From the NCBI RefSeq assembly GCF_000875975.1, contig NZ_BAWW01000005.1, positions 186,001 to 250,000 on the forward strand: a stretch of 64,000 bases of DNA, in the 5' to 3' direction. The DNA comes from Parachlamydia acanthamoebae (GTDB taxonomy: Bacteria > Chlamydiota > Chlamydiia > Chlamydiales > Parachlamydiaceae). The translations under genes and the position numbers were made by a program. The notes beneath the pieces were generated by a model. It was not told the DNA's origin. It made no database searches and was given only the letters and a program-made list of their open reading frames with translations. This document shows, in pieces, positions 36,558-45,237 of this stretch (within the stretch, counting starts at the first letter, position 1; every line of letters begins with the position of its first letter).

Positions 36558-37254
36558 GGTGCTGTTTTTCATCATATTCGTACATTTTTATGTTAAAAGA
36601 AGGCGAGGCTATGGCAACCGCTCCCACATATTCTTTGTATCCAATATCTACTTTATGTATACAAAATTGGTTATCTTTAATATTTACAAATTTAGGATAT
36701 TCTAAAGGATTAAAAGGAATTTCAACCTCATTTGGGGATATATAGAAACCAGTTCCCAATGCCTTCAAAATAGCTTCTTTACATGCCCATGCATTATAAA
36801 AAGCTCTTTTTTTAGAAGAGCTTTTTATGGTCGTATAAGTTTTTTTCTCCAAATTAGAAAATATATACTCTTCAACCTCTGCACAGATGAAATTCTCTTT
36901 TATTAATTCAATATCTATTCCAATTTCCATCAACTTTGCAAATCCATAAACAACCATATTTCCTGAATGAGAAAGGTTGAATTGCAAACTTTCACCATTA
37001 TCTATGTAAGGCTTTCCCCAGCTTCCATAACGAAAATAGATTTGATCATTTTTTATACTCAAGTACTGGGTAAGCAATCTACGCAAGATCCCTCGGGTAA
37101 CCACGTACTGTTTTTTCAAATAATCAAAAGCAAACTGGCTGGCTCTAAATTTTTCCTGTTCATCAAGTAGGTTATAGTAAATATTTGGCTCTAGAATTTT
37201 ATCTAGATTTACGATCCAAATTTGCACTTCATTACGATTGAGTTGGACTAGCAT
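36547..37254 (-). CDS. Sfp-type 4'-phosphopantetheinyl transferase
   Basis: Loads the phosphopantetheine arm onto the T domains of the NRPS proteins. The 235-aa length is right for the Sfp group. Motifs visible: KPYIDNGESLQFNLSHSG (about residues 82-99), the Mg-binding GIDIE (about 112-116), and FYNAWACKEAILKALGTGF (about 152-170), the WxxKEAxxK motif. It closes the minus-strand operon that starts with the free-standing NRPS module; the gap to the aldolase gene upstream is 15 nt. Housekeeping AcpS is much smaller and different, so this one is dedicated to secondary metabolism. Confidence 0.93.
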   Translation of the reverse strand: MLVQLNRNEVQIWIVNLDKILEPNIYYNLLDEQEKFRASQFAFDYLKKQYVVTRGILRRLLTQYLSIKNDQIYFRYGSWGKPYIDNGESLQFNLSHSGNMVVYGFAKLMEIGIDIELIKENFICAEVEEYIFSNLEKKTYTTIKSSSKKRAFYNAWACKEAILKALGTGFYISPNEVEIPFNPLEYPKFVNIKDNQFCIHKVDIGYKEYVGAVAIASPSFNIKMYEYDEKQHLSY

Positions 37255-37269
37255 GTAAACAACTATTCG

Positions 37270-38310
37270 TTACAGAGTCATTTTTTTTATGGTCTCTAGG
37301 ATTATTTCCACATCATCCTGTGATATATGATAATGTATAGCAGCTCTAATTCTCCCACCGAGGCAGCTCATCCTTATTGAATGTTGTTTTAGCTCAGCTA
37401 AAAACTCATGATTCGTTTTTTCGGTTTCTTTTAATTCAAAGTAGACCATGTTAGTCTCTACTTCATTTAGATCACAGTGTATCCCCTTTATCTTAGTTAA
37501 TCCAGCAGCTAACTGCTTAGCAAGCTTATGATCTTCTGAAAGCCTAGGAATCATTTCTTCTAAGGCAACTAAGCCGGCTGCTCCTAGATAGCCAATTTGG
37601 CGCATTCCTCCTCCTAGCATTTTTCTAAGTCGTCGCACTTCATCGATGAAAGATGCCGACCCTACAACAACAGAACCAGCTGGAGCCGCAAGACTTTTTG
37701 ACAAACAAAATTGCACAGAATCGGCAAATGAAGCTATTTGTAGTGCAGAAATACCCAAAGCAATTGATGCATTAAAAATCCTTGCCCCATCCATATGGAT
37801 ACTTAAATGATTTTTTTTAGAAAAATTGTAAACATCTTTTAAATAGCTTAAAGGTAAAACCCGTCCTCCTCTTAAATTGTGTGGATTTTCTATACAGATA
37901 AGCCTGGTTCTGGCAAATTGGAAATCGCTCAAATCCTTTAGGGAATTTTCTAAATTTTTAACACTTAAGGTTCCATCTTGTTCTGTTTTAACAGGATGAT
38001 AAGCAACCCCTCCAAGTACGCTTGCACCTCCTGCTTCAAACAAAAAAATATCACTTTCATCACCAACTAATGCTTCATAACCTCTTGGACAATGGGCCAA
38101 AATAGAGGTCAGATTCGCCATAGTCCCACTTGGTAGAAAACAGGCATTTTCTTTACCTAAAATCTCGGCGGATCTCTTTTCAAGAGCATTAATCGTTGGG
38201 TCTTCTCCGTAAACATCATCTCCTGTAATGGCGTGCTGCATTGCATAAATCATAGAAGGTGTGGGTTGAGTTACTGTGTCACTGATCAAATCTATTTCTT
38301 TTTTTTTCAT
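37270..38310 (-). CDS. Low-specificity L-threonine aldolase family protein
   Basis: A 346-aa PLP enzyme that interconverts threonine or allo-threonine with glycine and acetaldehyde, or joins glycine to other aldehydes. It starts with the family's DLISDTVTQPTPSM. The PLP-binding lysine is in CLSKSLAAPAGS (about residue 205), and HMDGARIFNA (about 173) is present. It lies in the operon with a threonine kinase and a PLP beta-replacement enzyme, so it may supply threonine or a beta-hydroxy amino acid for the peptide. It could equally provide glycine for the Gly module. Gaps to both neighbours are 12-15 nt. Confidence 0.9.
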   Translation of the reverse strand: MKKKEIDLISDTVTQPTPSMIYAMQHAITGDDVYGEDPTINALEKRSAEILGKENACFLPSGTMANLTSILAHCPRGYEALVGDESDIFLFEAGGASVLGGVAYHPVKTEQDGTLSVKNLENSLKDLSDFQFARTRLICIENPHNLRGGRVLPLSYLKDVYNFSKKNHLSIHMDGARIFNASIALGISALQIASFADSVQFCLSKSLAAPAGSVVVGSASFIDEVRRLRKMLGGGMRQIGYLGAAGLVALEEMIPRLSEDHKLAKQLAAGLTKIKGIHCDLNEVETNMVYFELKETEKTNHEFLAELKQHSIRMSCLGGRIRAAIHYHISQDDVEIILETIKKMTL

Positions 38311-38322
38311 TATGCTTTCACC

Positions 38323-38952
38323 TTAGCTTTTTAAGATTAGTAAGAGAGCAAAAATGCACATCGAGATCCCTGTAACCATTTCGAGAAACCTCATGTTAAA
38401 TTTTTCAAAAAAAACCTTTTTACTATAAGACACCAAAAAAGCTAGCCCGATAAACCACATCGAGTTTAAAAATGCGATCATTCCAACAAAAATGAGAATT
38501 CCATAATAAGCATTAAAATCTTCCAAATAGCTAGGCCCTAAACTTAAGTAAAACAAACCAATATAGGGATTAAATAAATCTAGAAAAAATCCCGATTGAA
38601 AGGCTGAAAAGCCATGAAAGATCTCATTCTCCTCGTCGTTATTATCTAAGCTGCATTTGGTTTTTCTTAAAGCAGTATAAACGAGAGTTATTCCAAAGTA
38701 GCTAATATAAAAAGCACCTAAAACTTTTATCATCCAAAAATATTGGCTAAAACTTGCAATCAAGGTATTGGCAGCTAAAGTCGCAAATATAGCATGCAAA
38801 GTAATTGCAGAAGCTATCCCCAAAGAAGATAAAGCTCCAAACTTCAAACCAAACTTCAATGTGTTTCTAAAAATCAAAGCTGTGTTCGCCCCTGGAATGA
38901 TAAACACCAATAAATGAACAAATGCTAACGATAATGCTTTTTGTAAAGCCAT
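38323..38952 (-). CDS. LysE/RhtB-type amino acid exporter
   Basis: A 209-aa inner-membrane protein with about six hydrophobic segments, starting with ALSLAFVHLLVFIIPGANTALIFRNTL. The PGANT stretch and the following loop are characteristic of LysE/RhtB exporters (usually PGP or PGPN). Such proteins export amino acids or small derivatives driven by the proton gradient. In this operon it could remove a diamino acid intermediate or a finished small product and so provide self-protection. It sits between the aldolase and the ABC exporter genes. Confidence 0.85.
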   Translation of the reverse strand: MALQKALSLAFVHLLVFIIPGANTALIFRNTLKFGLKFGALSSLGIASAITLHAIFATLAANTLIASFSQYFWMIKVLGAFYISYFGITLVYTALRKTKCSLDNNDEENEIFHGFSAFQSGFFLDLFNPYIGLFYLSLGPSYLEDFNAYYGILIFVGMIAFLNSMWFIGLAFLVSYSKKVFFEKFNMRFLEMVTGISMCIFALLLILKS

Positions 38953-38968
38953 GCCTCAAATCCTAAAT

Positions 38969-40705
38969 TTAAACTAATTCAACCTTTTTCACTTGAATAT
39001 CCCACATTTTTTTATAAACCCCATCTAGAGCAAGGAGAGTTTGATGATTACCATGCTCTACTAGGTGTCCTTCGTTTAACACAAATATCTTATCGCAATG
39101 CATGACGTGAGAGAACTTATGAGCAATAATAATAGTCGTTTTATCTCTGCAAAAGTGATCAAGATATTCTAATATTCTAGCTTCCGAATGAGAATCTAAA
39201 GAAGAAGTGACTTCGTCAAGAATAACTATCTCCGGATTTTTTAAAGCAAGGCGAGCAGCCCCAATGCTTTGTTTTTGTCCCCCCGAGAGTGAAATCCCTT
39301 GCTGTCCTATTACTGTATTATAGCCTTGAGAAGTTTGGCTAATAAATGATTCTAAGGAGAGCAATTGCGCAACACTTTTCACTTGCTCTTCTGATGCATC
39401 CGGTTTGCCATAAGAAAGATTATAGAGGAAGGTGTCATTAAATATATTTGTATTCTGTGGAATAATGCCTATATGTTTTTTCAAATCATTAACATCGATC
39501 GAGGAAATCTCTTTTCCATCGATTAAAACTTTTCCTTTCATCGGATCGCATAGTTTTAATAATAATTTTGCAATGGTTGTTTTTCCACTTCCTACCGGTC
39601 CTACAAAGCCAATTTTTTCTCCTTTATGAATTTTGAATGAAATATTTTTTAAAATTTCAGTATCTTTATAACTAAAACTCAAATTTTTAAATTCTATCGT
39701 TTCACAAAAATGCTTTAATGACTGAGAAGCTTTAGGGGGTCTTTGCACATCAAAAATGCTTAGTATAAGTTTTAAATCATTTCCTCCGCGAAAAATATTT
39801 CTAAATACTATTGCCAAAAAGCTGAGAGGATTAAAAAATTGAATCAAATATGTGTTAATTAGAACGAAATCACCTAGATTCATTTTTTTATCAACTATAT
39901 TTACGGCTGTTGAAATTGTTATAATAAAAAATCCTATGCCCAAAATTAAAAACTGAAAAATTCTTACTTTTTCTAAAAAAACTAAACTAGTAATTTCTGC
40001 CTTTTCCCTATTTTCTAAATGCTTTTTGTAATTATCTTGCTCAAGCTTTTCATTTCCGAAATATTTAACAGCCTCAAAATTCATGAGACTATCCGCTAGT
40101 TTTGCATTAACATCACCATCATAACTCTGACTTCTCTTATGAAATAAGACCGCCTTTTTTGCAGACATAACAGTGTAAACCATAAAGACCGTAAAAGTAG
40201 TTAAAAGGATAAAACCACAAAAGTAGAAGTTGTAAATTAATAAAATGCATACGGCACCGATAATTTCAATAAACGGTGGAATTGTGAAGAAAAAAAATCC
40301 CCACAGCATATTTGGTAAGGCAATTTGTGCTTTTTTTAATTTGGCTATTAACTCGCCCGTTTGGGCACTTGAATGGTATTCATAAGAAAGGGCTTGTAAA
40401 TGTTCCATGGTTTGAAGGCTTAGCCTTGAAATTAATCGTTCTGACACAGGAATCATTAAAATTTCCCTTGTAGTCAAACATAGTTGGCAAGCGATCCAGA
40501 TCATTGCATAAATAAAGCTCACCGATAACATTTCATATGAAGAAAATTCTCCATAAGCCAGCTTCACAATATTTTTTGCCTGTATCGGGAGATAAATATT
40601 TAACCCGCAGGCAATCAAAACGAATAAACACGACAAAAAGAAATAGATTCGTAATTTTGTTTCTTCTATTCGTAAAAATTCAAATTTTTTTATTGAAAAT
40701 TGCAT
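38969..40705 (-). CDS. ABC exporter, fused membrane and ATPase domains
   Basis: A 578-aa half-transporter with an N-terminal six-helix membrane domain (about residues 15-310) and an ATPase domain with Walker A GPVGSGKTT (about 371), signature LSGGQKQSIGAARL (about 479) and Walker B PEIVILDEVTSSLDS (about 500). It resembles the Atm1/HMT1 and lipid/peptide exporter groups and works as a homodimer. It overlaps the ATP-grasp/lyase gene by 16 nt and is thus part of the biosynthetic operon. It is the best candidate for product export. No peptidase domain is present, so it does not cleave a leader peptide. Confidence 0.92.
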   Translation of the reverse strand: MQFSIKKFEFLRIEETKLRIYFFLSCLFVLIACGLNIYLPIQAKNIVKLAYGEFSSYEMLSVSFIYAMIWIACQLCLTTREILMIPVSERLISRLSLQTMEHLQALSYEYHSSAQTGELIAKLKKAQIALPNMLWGFFFFTIPPFIEIIGAVCILLIYNFYFCGFILLTTFTVFMVYTVMSAKKAVLFHKRSQSYDGDVNAKLADSLMNFEAVKYFGNEKLEQDNYKKHLENREKAEITSLVFLEKVRIFQFLILGIGFFIITISTAVNIVDKKMNLGDFVLINTYLIQFFNPLSFLAIVFRNIFRGGNDLKLILSIFDVQRPPKASQSLKHFCETIEFKNLSFSYKDTEILKNISFKIHKGEKIGFVGPVGSGKTTIAKLLLKLCDPMKGKVLIDGKEISSIDVNDLKKHIGIIPQNTNIFNDTFLYNLSYGKPDASEEQVKSVAQLLSLESFISQTSQGYNTVIGQQGISLSGGQKQSIGAARLALKNPEIVILDEVTSSLDSHSEARILEYLDHFCRDKTTIIIAHKFSHVMHCDKIFVLNEGHLVEHGNHQTLLALDGVYKKMWDIQVKKVELV

Positions 40706-43359
40706 GTAGTTAATGTCTTTTTAATTTCATTTTCGAATGTTATTTTTGCCATATTCCATTTATCTTCCGCATCTTTAATCAGACTCAAAAAAATATTTAA
40801 GTTTTTTAAAGAAATTGCTATTTGTTTCCTTATGGAACTCGATGAAGGACCTCCCCCATAACAAAGGTGTTTGGAAATGTCATGCAAATAATCAAACTCG
40901 TTATGAAGGATGTTTGTTATATTCTGAAAAGGGTCTTCGTTATGTTCATAAGACTTACGTATGATATCCCCAATTTTTATATGAGCTTCTCGAAAAGAAA
41001 TAGAATCTTGCTTCATAAGCTGATTTGCAATAAAATTTGCAATCGTTAACCCCTTCTTCGATGCAGCAACCATATTAGATGCGATAGGCAAAGCATGGTT
41101 AATAACTAAAATTAGCAAATCTAAAATGTCTAAACATTCAGCCGTCATTTCTTCAATTGCATCATAAGCGGCAGACGAAACTTCGATTGAATTGCCTATT
41201 GGCACCTTATGCATTTTGATAAATGTACCAAACAAATTATTTATGACATTTGCGGTTTTGCTTTTTATTATTTCTAAAATATAGGGATTTTTTTTTTGAG
41301 GCATCATAGAAGATGAACCACAAAGACTATCCGGAAATTCAAAGAACTGGAATTCTTGTGTTGTCCATAGTTGATAATCTTGTGCAATGCGACTTATCGT
41401 GGTACACAAAGTAGCTAAAATAGATTTATAACGAAGAGCAAAATCTCTATTGGCAATAGCATCTAAAGCATTAGGAAAGGTAGATTCAAAACCAAGGATT
41501 TCTGCCACATAATCTGGAGATATAGGAATATCAGTTCCACAGCCCGCTCCAGCACCCAAAGGCGAAGTATTCAAGTATTTTTGAATACCGACTAAATCAT
41601 CAACAATCCTTTGAATGGGTGCATTTATGGCTAAAAGATAAAATGAATAATTTCCGGGAGCAGCTGGTTGATGCTGACTGTAAATTGGAAGAGGAATCTT
41701 TTCTGATAATTGTGCCTGGTTTAATAAAATTTGGCTTAGCTCTAAAATTTTATGAAATATTTCAGAATAGGAATCTCTGCATGATAAATAAAATAAGGTT
41801 GCATTAATGTCATTTCTAGATCTTGCTAAATGGTTATTCCCAACTAAGCCTATCCCAAGTTGATTTTTTAGATGCTTTTCATAAGCATAATAAGTTCCTC
41901 TAGAAAAATCTAAACTTTCAAAATGATCTTTCAAATTTTTTTTAAAATTCTGTATGACCAAAATAATTTTGTCAATTTGTGCAGAGTCTATGAGTTTATT
42001 TCTTGCCAGCATAAGAACATGCGCAAGATCAATTGATGCTATTCTATCTAATTCTTTTAGCCATTTTTCTTTATTTATTGGTGATCTGAGAATTTTTTTT
42101 ATTAAGGGATGAGGCTCTTCACCTAATCTTCCCTCTATGTTATTAATATCAATAAAGAAATGCTGAATAGCATGATCTGCGGATTTTTTTGATTCATTTG
42201 TATTCGAAGATTTTGTAATCAGATAGCCAATACGATCTCTATAATCATGGTTGATCGTAATTAAATCACCAATATTTTTTGTAAAACAAACTTCTTGAAC
42301 GTTACTGCATTTTTTTAACACTTCTTCATTCGTAAGATTTACTATTTTACCTTCATCTTTCACAACAAAAAATCTTATAGAGGCACCTTCGTATTTTAGA
42401 TTTGGAAAATTAACTTCTTGATTTGCAAATAATTTGATAATATGCTCATAAATATCAAATTGGCACGCATAAGTAATCAGCTGAGGAATCATTCCTCCAG
42501 CTAACCTTGGATTTACTTCTATCAATACAACTTGAGTTCCAGTTAGTTTAAATTCTATATGAGCAGGTCCAAAACTAAAATTTAATAGCTTCAAGACAGC
42601 TTTAATTGTGTTCCAAATATTCTCTTCAACGTCTCTTTCAAATGGAGCTGGAAAATCGTGACCCACTTCAATAAAATATTCATCATCAGACGTATGTTTA
42701 GCTGTTAGTCCTAATTCAAAATATTTATCTTTATAAACAAAAATTTCTGCAGAATATTCGGGTCCTTCAACATAAGGTTGGACTAATATGCCAGTGGAAA
42801 ATGATGTTCCATTTTCTTTGCCATCAAGCTTTAGTAATTTTAAAGCATGCTCCTGTACTTCTTGAAAATTTACACACTTTTTTACTCCCACACTTCCGGA
42901 TCCTGAAACAGGCTTTAAAATCACAGGAAAATTCAATTCATTGACTTTTTCATAAAGAATTTTTAAATCATCAATAAATAATGATTTAGGAGTTAAAAAC
43001 GAACTCTCACTTATTTTTTGGCTAAATTTGTTCTTATTTCGACAAAACTCAATGGCTAAAGGGTTATTTCCAGGAAGCCCCAAATTATCAGCAACGTATG
43101 CAGTAACTTCCATGTAGTATTCTGAGGTAGAAAAAACCCCAACTAAATTATCAATTTTTTTTAAAAAATCAAAAACAACGTCTTTATCTTTTGTATCTAT
43201 GTGAATAACATCTACACCTACTTCTTTTAAAAAAAAATATTTAGTTGGGTCACTCGTTAAAAAAACAATCTCCAATCCCATTTCTATAGCTTTATTCAAA
43301 AATAACTGTCCCGTTCCAGTTGTATTACTCTCAATAAATCCAAATTTTTTCTTATGCAT
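40690..43359 (-). CDS. Fusion of ATP-grasp ligase and argininosuccinate-lyase-like domain
   Basis: An 889-aa protein of two enzymes. Residues 1-400 are an ATP-grasp carboxylate-amine ligase: FPVILKPVSGSGSVGVKK (about 142-159), VQPYVEGPEYSAE (about 190) and VVLIEVNPRLAGG (about 275). Residues 410-889 are fumarase/aspartase-superfamily, nearest argininosuccinate lyase: HLARSRNDINAT (about 510), then GSSSMMPQKKNP (about 683), the mobile catalytic-serine loop. In the usual GYTHLQPAQP stretch this protein reads YSQHQPAAP, so the conserved His is Gln with His next to it. It overlaps the genes on both sides (8 and 16 nt), next to a PLP beta-replacement enzyme and a threonine kinase. The lyase half could release fumarate from an aspartate adduct to leave an amine, as proposed for diaminobutyrate in pacidamycin. 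Alternatively the two halves could turn a carboxylate into an amide by way of aspartate. Confidence 0.88.
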   Translation of the reverse strand: MHKKKFGFIESNTTGTGQLFLNKAIEMGLEIVFLTSDPTKYFFLKEVGVDVIHIDTKDKDVVFDFLKKIDNLVGVFSTSEYYMEVTAYVADNLGLPGNNPLAIEFCRNKNKFSQKISESSFLTPKSLFIDDLKILYEKVNELNFPVILKPVSGSGSVGVKKCVNFQEVQEHALKLLKLDGKENGTSFSTGILVQPYVEGPEYSAEIFVYKDKYFELGLTAKHTSDDEYFIEVGHDFPAPFERDVEENIWNTIKAVLKLLNFSFGPAHIEFKLTGTQVVLIEVNPRLAGGMIPQLITYACQFDIYEHIIKLFANQEVNFPNLKYEGASIRFFVVKDEGKIVNLTNEEVLKKCSNVQEVCFTKNIGDLITINHDYRDRIGYLITKSSNTNESKKSADHAIQHFFIDINNIEGRLGEEPHPLIKKILRSPINKEKWLKELDRIASIDLAHVLMLARNKLIDSAQIDKIILVIQNFKKNLKDHFESLDFSRGTYYAYEKHLKNQLGIGLVGNNHLARSRNDINATLFYLSCRDSYSEIFHKILELSQILLNQAQLSEKIPLPIYSQHQPAAPGNYSFYLLAINAPIQRIVDDLVGIQKYLNTSPLGAGAGCGTDIPISPDYVAEILGFESTFPNALDAIANRDFALRYKSILATLCTTISRIAQDYQLWTTQEFQFFEFPDSLCGSSSMMPQKKNPYILEIIKSKTANVINNLFGTFIKMHKVPIGNSIEVSSAAYDAIEEMTAECLDILDLLILVINHALPIASNMVAASKKGLTIANFIANQLMKQDSISFREAHIKIGDIIRKSYEHNEDPFQNITNILHNEFDYLHDISKHLCYGGGPSSSSIRKQIAISLKNLNIFLSLIKDAEDKWNMAKITFENEIKKTLTTCNFQ

Positions 43360-44377
43360 TCAAAACCTTTTGCAATAGCCTTCTGTTCCATTCGATATAA
43401 TTCCAATCTAATGACGACGAATCAATCTCCGATACTTTTTCAATTTTTATAGGCTCGATTTTTTTAAAGTCGCATCCTGATTTTTTTATCCATTCATCAT
43501 CGTATACATTTGAGGAATAGCGGTATCCCATATCTGCGGAGATAAAAACAATTTTCTTTTTTTCTTGTTGCTGAGATACCCATTTTGCAACTTGGTAACA
43601 GGCACCTGTAGTTGGCCCGGCATAAAGAGCTGAACGAGAATATAAATCTCTTGTTGCATGAAACGCCTGTGCAGCAGAAATCCAGTGAATTTGGTCAAAA
43701 AGCTGATGCAACAGATTTTTAGGCATAATGGAATTCCCTAATCCGCGTAGAATGCGATGATTATTCTTAAGCCCAAAAAGAGTGCTACCAAATGTGTCAA
43801 CTCCGATTAAAGAAATAGATGGATTGTATTTTCTTAGCTGCATGATTGTACCACATGAGGAGCTACCAGAGCCCACAGAAGCGACCAAAGTGATATCTTC
43901 CCCCAAACTTTCTATAATATAATCTCCAAAGCTAGCGTAGGCTTTTAAATGATCTGGGTTATCATATTGTTGAGGCCAAAAAAAAGTAGGATTTTTTGAA
44001 AGGTGATCATTCAAAGTTTTAAGCCTTGCAACTTGGTGTCCATTGATAGCATCTGATACAATTTCTACTTTTCCACCCAAATATTCAAGCTGCCGAATTA
44101 AACTTTTGTCCATTACAGGATCACTAATGATATGAAAAGGAAAATGATTTTCGGCGCATATAATAGCAAGTCCCAAAGCATAAGTTCCGCTGGACGTTTC
44201 AATAATGGTTGACCCCTTTTGAAGAGACCCATCGCGAATAGCTTTTTCAATAACATATTTAGCCGGCAACAATTTCATTAACGAAAATGATGCTAAAATT
44301 AAATTTTCTTCAATCTCTATCAAATTGGGTAAACATATCGAATCAGAATATCGTTTAGTTATTTTCAAAGCGCTCAC
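43352..44377 (-). CDS. Cysteine-synthase-like PLP enzyme (beta-replacement)
   Basis: A 341-aa fold-type II PLP enzyme. Visible family elements: LPAKYVIEKAI (about residues 37-47) with the likely PLP lysine, ETSSGTYALGLA (about 59-70) that corresponds to the substrate loop TSGNTG, GSGSSSCGTI (about 168-177) for the PLP phosphate, and GPTTGACYQVA near the C-terminus. Enzymes of this group replace a beta leaving group (acetate or phosphate) with a nucleophile. Between a threonine-kinase-like gene and a lyase gene, the likely reaction is displacement of phosphate from O-phosphothreonine by an amine such as aspartate. It overlaps the downstream fusion gene by 8 nt. SbnA-type 2,3-diaminopropionate chemistry is the nearest alternative. 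Confidence 0.85.
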   Translation of the reverse strand: MSALKITKRYSDSICLPNLIEIEENLILASFSLMKLLPAKYVIEKAIRDGSLQKGSTIIETSSGTYALGLAIICAENHFPFHIISDPVMDKSLIRQLEYLGGKVEIVSDAINGHQVARLKTLNDHLSKNPTFFWPQQYDNPDHLKAYASFGDYIIESLGEDITLVASVGSGSSSCGTIMQLRKYNPSISLIGVDTFGSTLFGLKNNHRILRGLGNSIMPKNLLHQLFDQIHWISAAQAFHATRDLYSRSALYAGPTTGACYQVAKWVSQQQEKKKIVFISADMGYRYSSNVYDDEWIKKSGCDFKKIEPIKIEKVSEIDSSSLDWNYIEWNRRLLQKVLNA

Positions 44378-44383
44378 CTTTAA

Positions 44384-45232
44384 TTAAAGATCATATATTT
44401 CATAATTGTAACCCATACTGCAAACAACATTAGCTAGTTCTCTTATTTTTTTTATAAACATGGGATGTCTTTTATCGACCAAAAAGCCAATATAAGTTCC
44501 ACTGTGAGCAACAACAACCCCTGGCAAGCTTAATTTTGCAGAAATTTCATTAAATTCTTTAAATAGCTTTTTAGGATTAAACTGTTGATTAAGCCCCCCA
44601 CTTTGAGTAGCTACATGGCCAATAATAGATATGTCATTTTTAACTACGGCTTTTTCTATGACTGCATGCAAATAGTCATAAGTTTCTTTGATTTTTTTGC
44701 CATAAGTTCGTGAAACTCTATTATATTCTAGAGTATCAATTGCACCCCCTTCATCAACCCCTAAAATAACCGCATCTTTTAATTTGCCAAGGACTTTATT
44801 CAACTTGACTTGTTTATAATAGTAGGAGACTATTCCCGGATACATTACCCCATCAGTTGGTTCAATCCCTCTGATTGCATCTTCAATATCAAGAGAGTTC
44901 AGGTTTAAAGTGTAAGCATTGCTTAATACTTTAGCCACAGCAACCAAATCAGCTGAAGAACTTCCTAATCCCTTACCAACAGGAAAATGAGTTTCTACTG
45001 AAACAGCTCCTCCCTTTTTTAATTGATATTTTTCGCAAATTTTATCGACCATCATTTGGCATTTATTTTTATCTGGATTTGACACCTCAATTTTTTTGAG
45101 TGAATCGTCAAAAACAAAACTCGCTATGGAATATATCTTAACTGGTGAGGTGATTAAGAAAGGTTGATCGTCACATCCAACTCCTTGCAAAAACTCACCA
45201 AATACACCATTTGAATTAGCTTCAAAAATCAT
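44384..45232 (-). CDS. GHMP kinase, PduX-like (L-threonine kinase)
   Basis: A 282-aa GHMP-superfamily kinase. The N-terminus GVFGEFLQGVG (about residues 9-19) followed by ITSPVKIYSIASF and the ATP-binding PVGKGLGSSSAD (about 83-94) match the PduX/L-threonine kinase pattern (GSCGELxQG, PxGKGMASSTAD) more than homoserine kinase. PduX makes O-phospho-L-threonine for cobamide synthesis. No cobamide gene is nearby, and the neighbours are the PLP beta-replacement enzyme (6 nt away) and a diamino-acid-type NRPS module. I infer that phosphothreonine is an activated precursor for 2,3-diaminobutyrate. Homoserine or another hydroxy amino acid is possible. Confidence 0.83.
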   Translation of the reverse strand: MIFEANSNGVFGEFLQGVGCDDQPFLITSPVKIYSIASFVFDDSLKKIEVSNPDKNKCQMMVDKICEKYQLKKGGAVSVETHFPVGKGLGSSSADLVAVAKVLSNAYTLNLNSLDIEDAIRGIEPTDGVMYPGIVSYYYKQVKLNKVLGKLKDAVILGVDEGGAIDTLEYNRVSRTYGKKIKETYDYLHAVIEKAVVKNDISIIGHVATQSGGLNQQFNPKKLFKEFNEISAKLSLPGVVVAHSGTYIGFLVDKRHPMFIKKIRELANVVCSMGYNYEIYDL

Positions 45233-45237
45233 AAACT

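Noticed and set aside
44384-45232. GHMP kinase called as homoserine kinase of threonine synthesis
   Set aside because: The GEFLQG and PVGKGLGSSSAD pattern fits the PduX type better, and no thrA or thrC gene is nearby.
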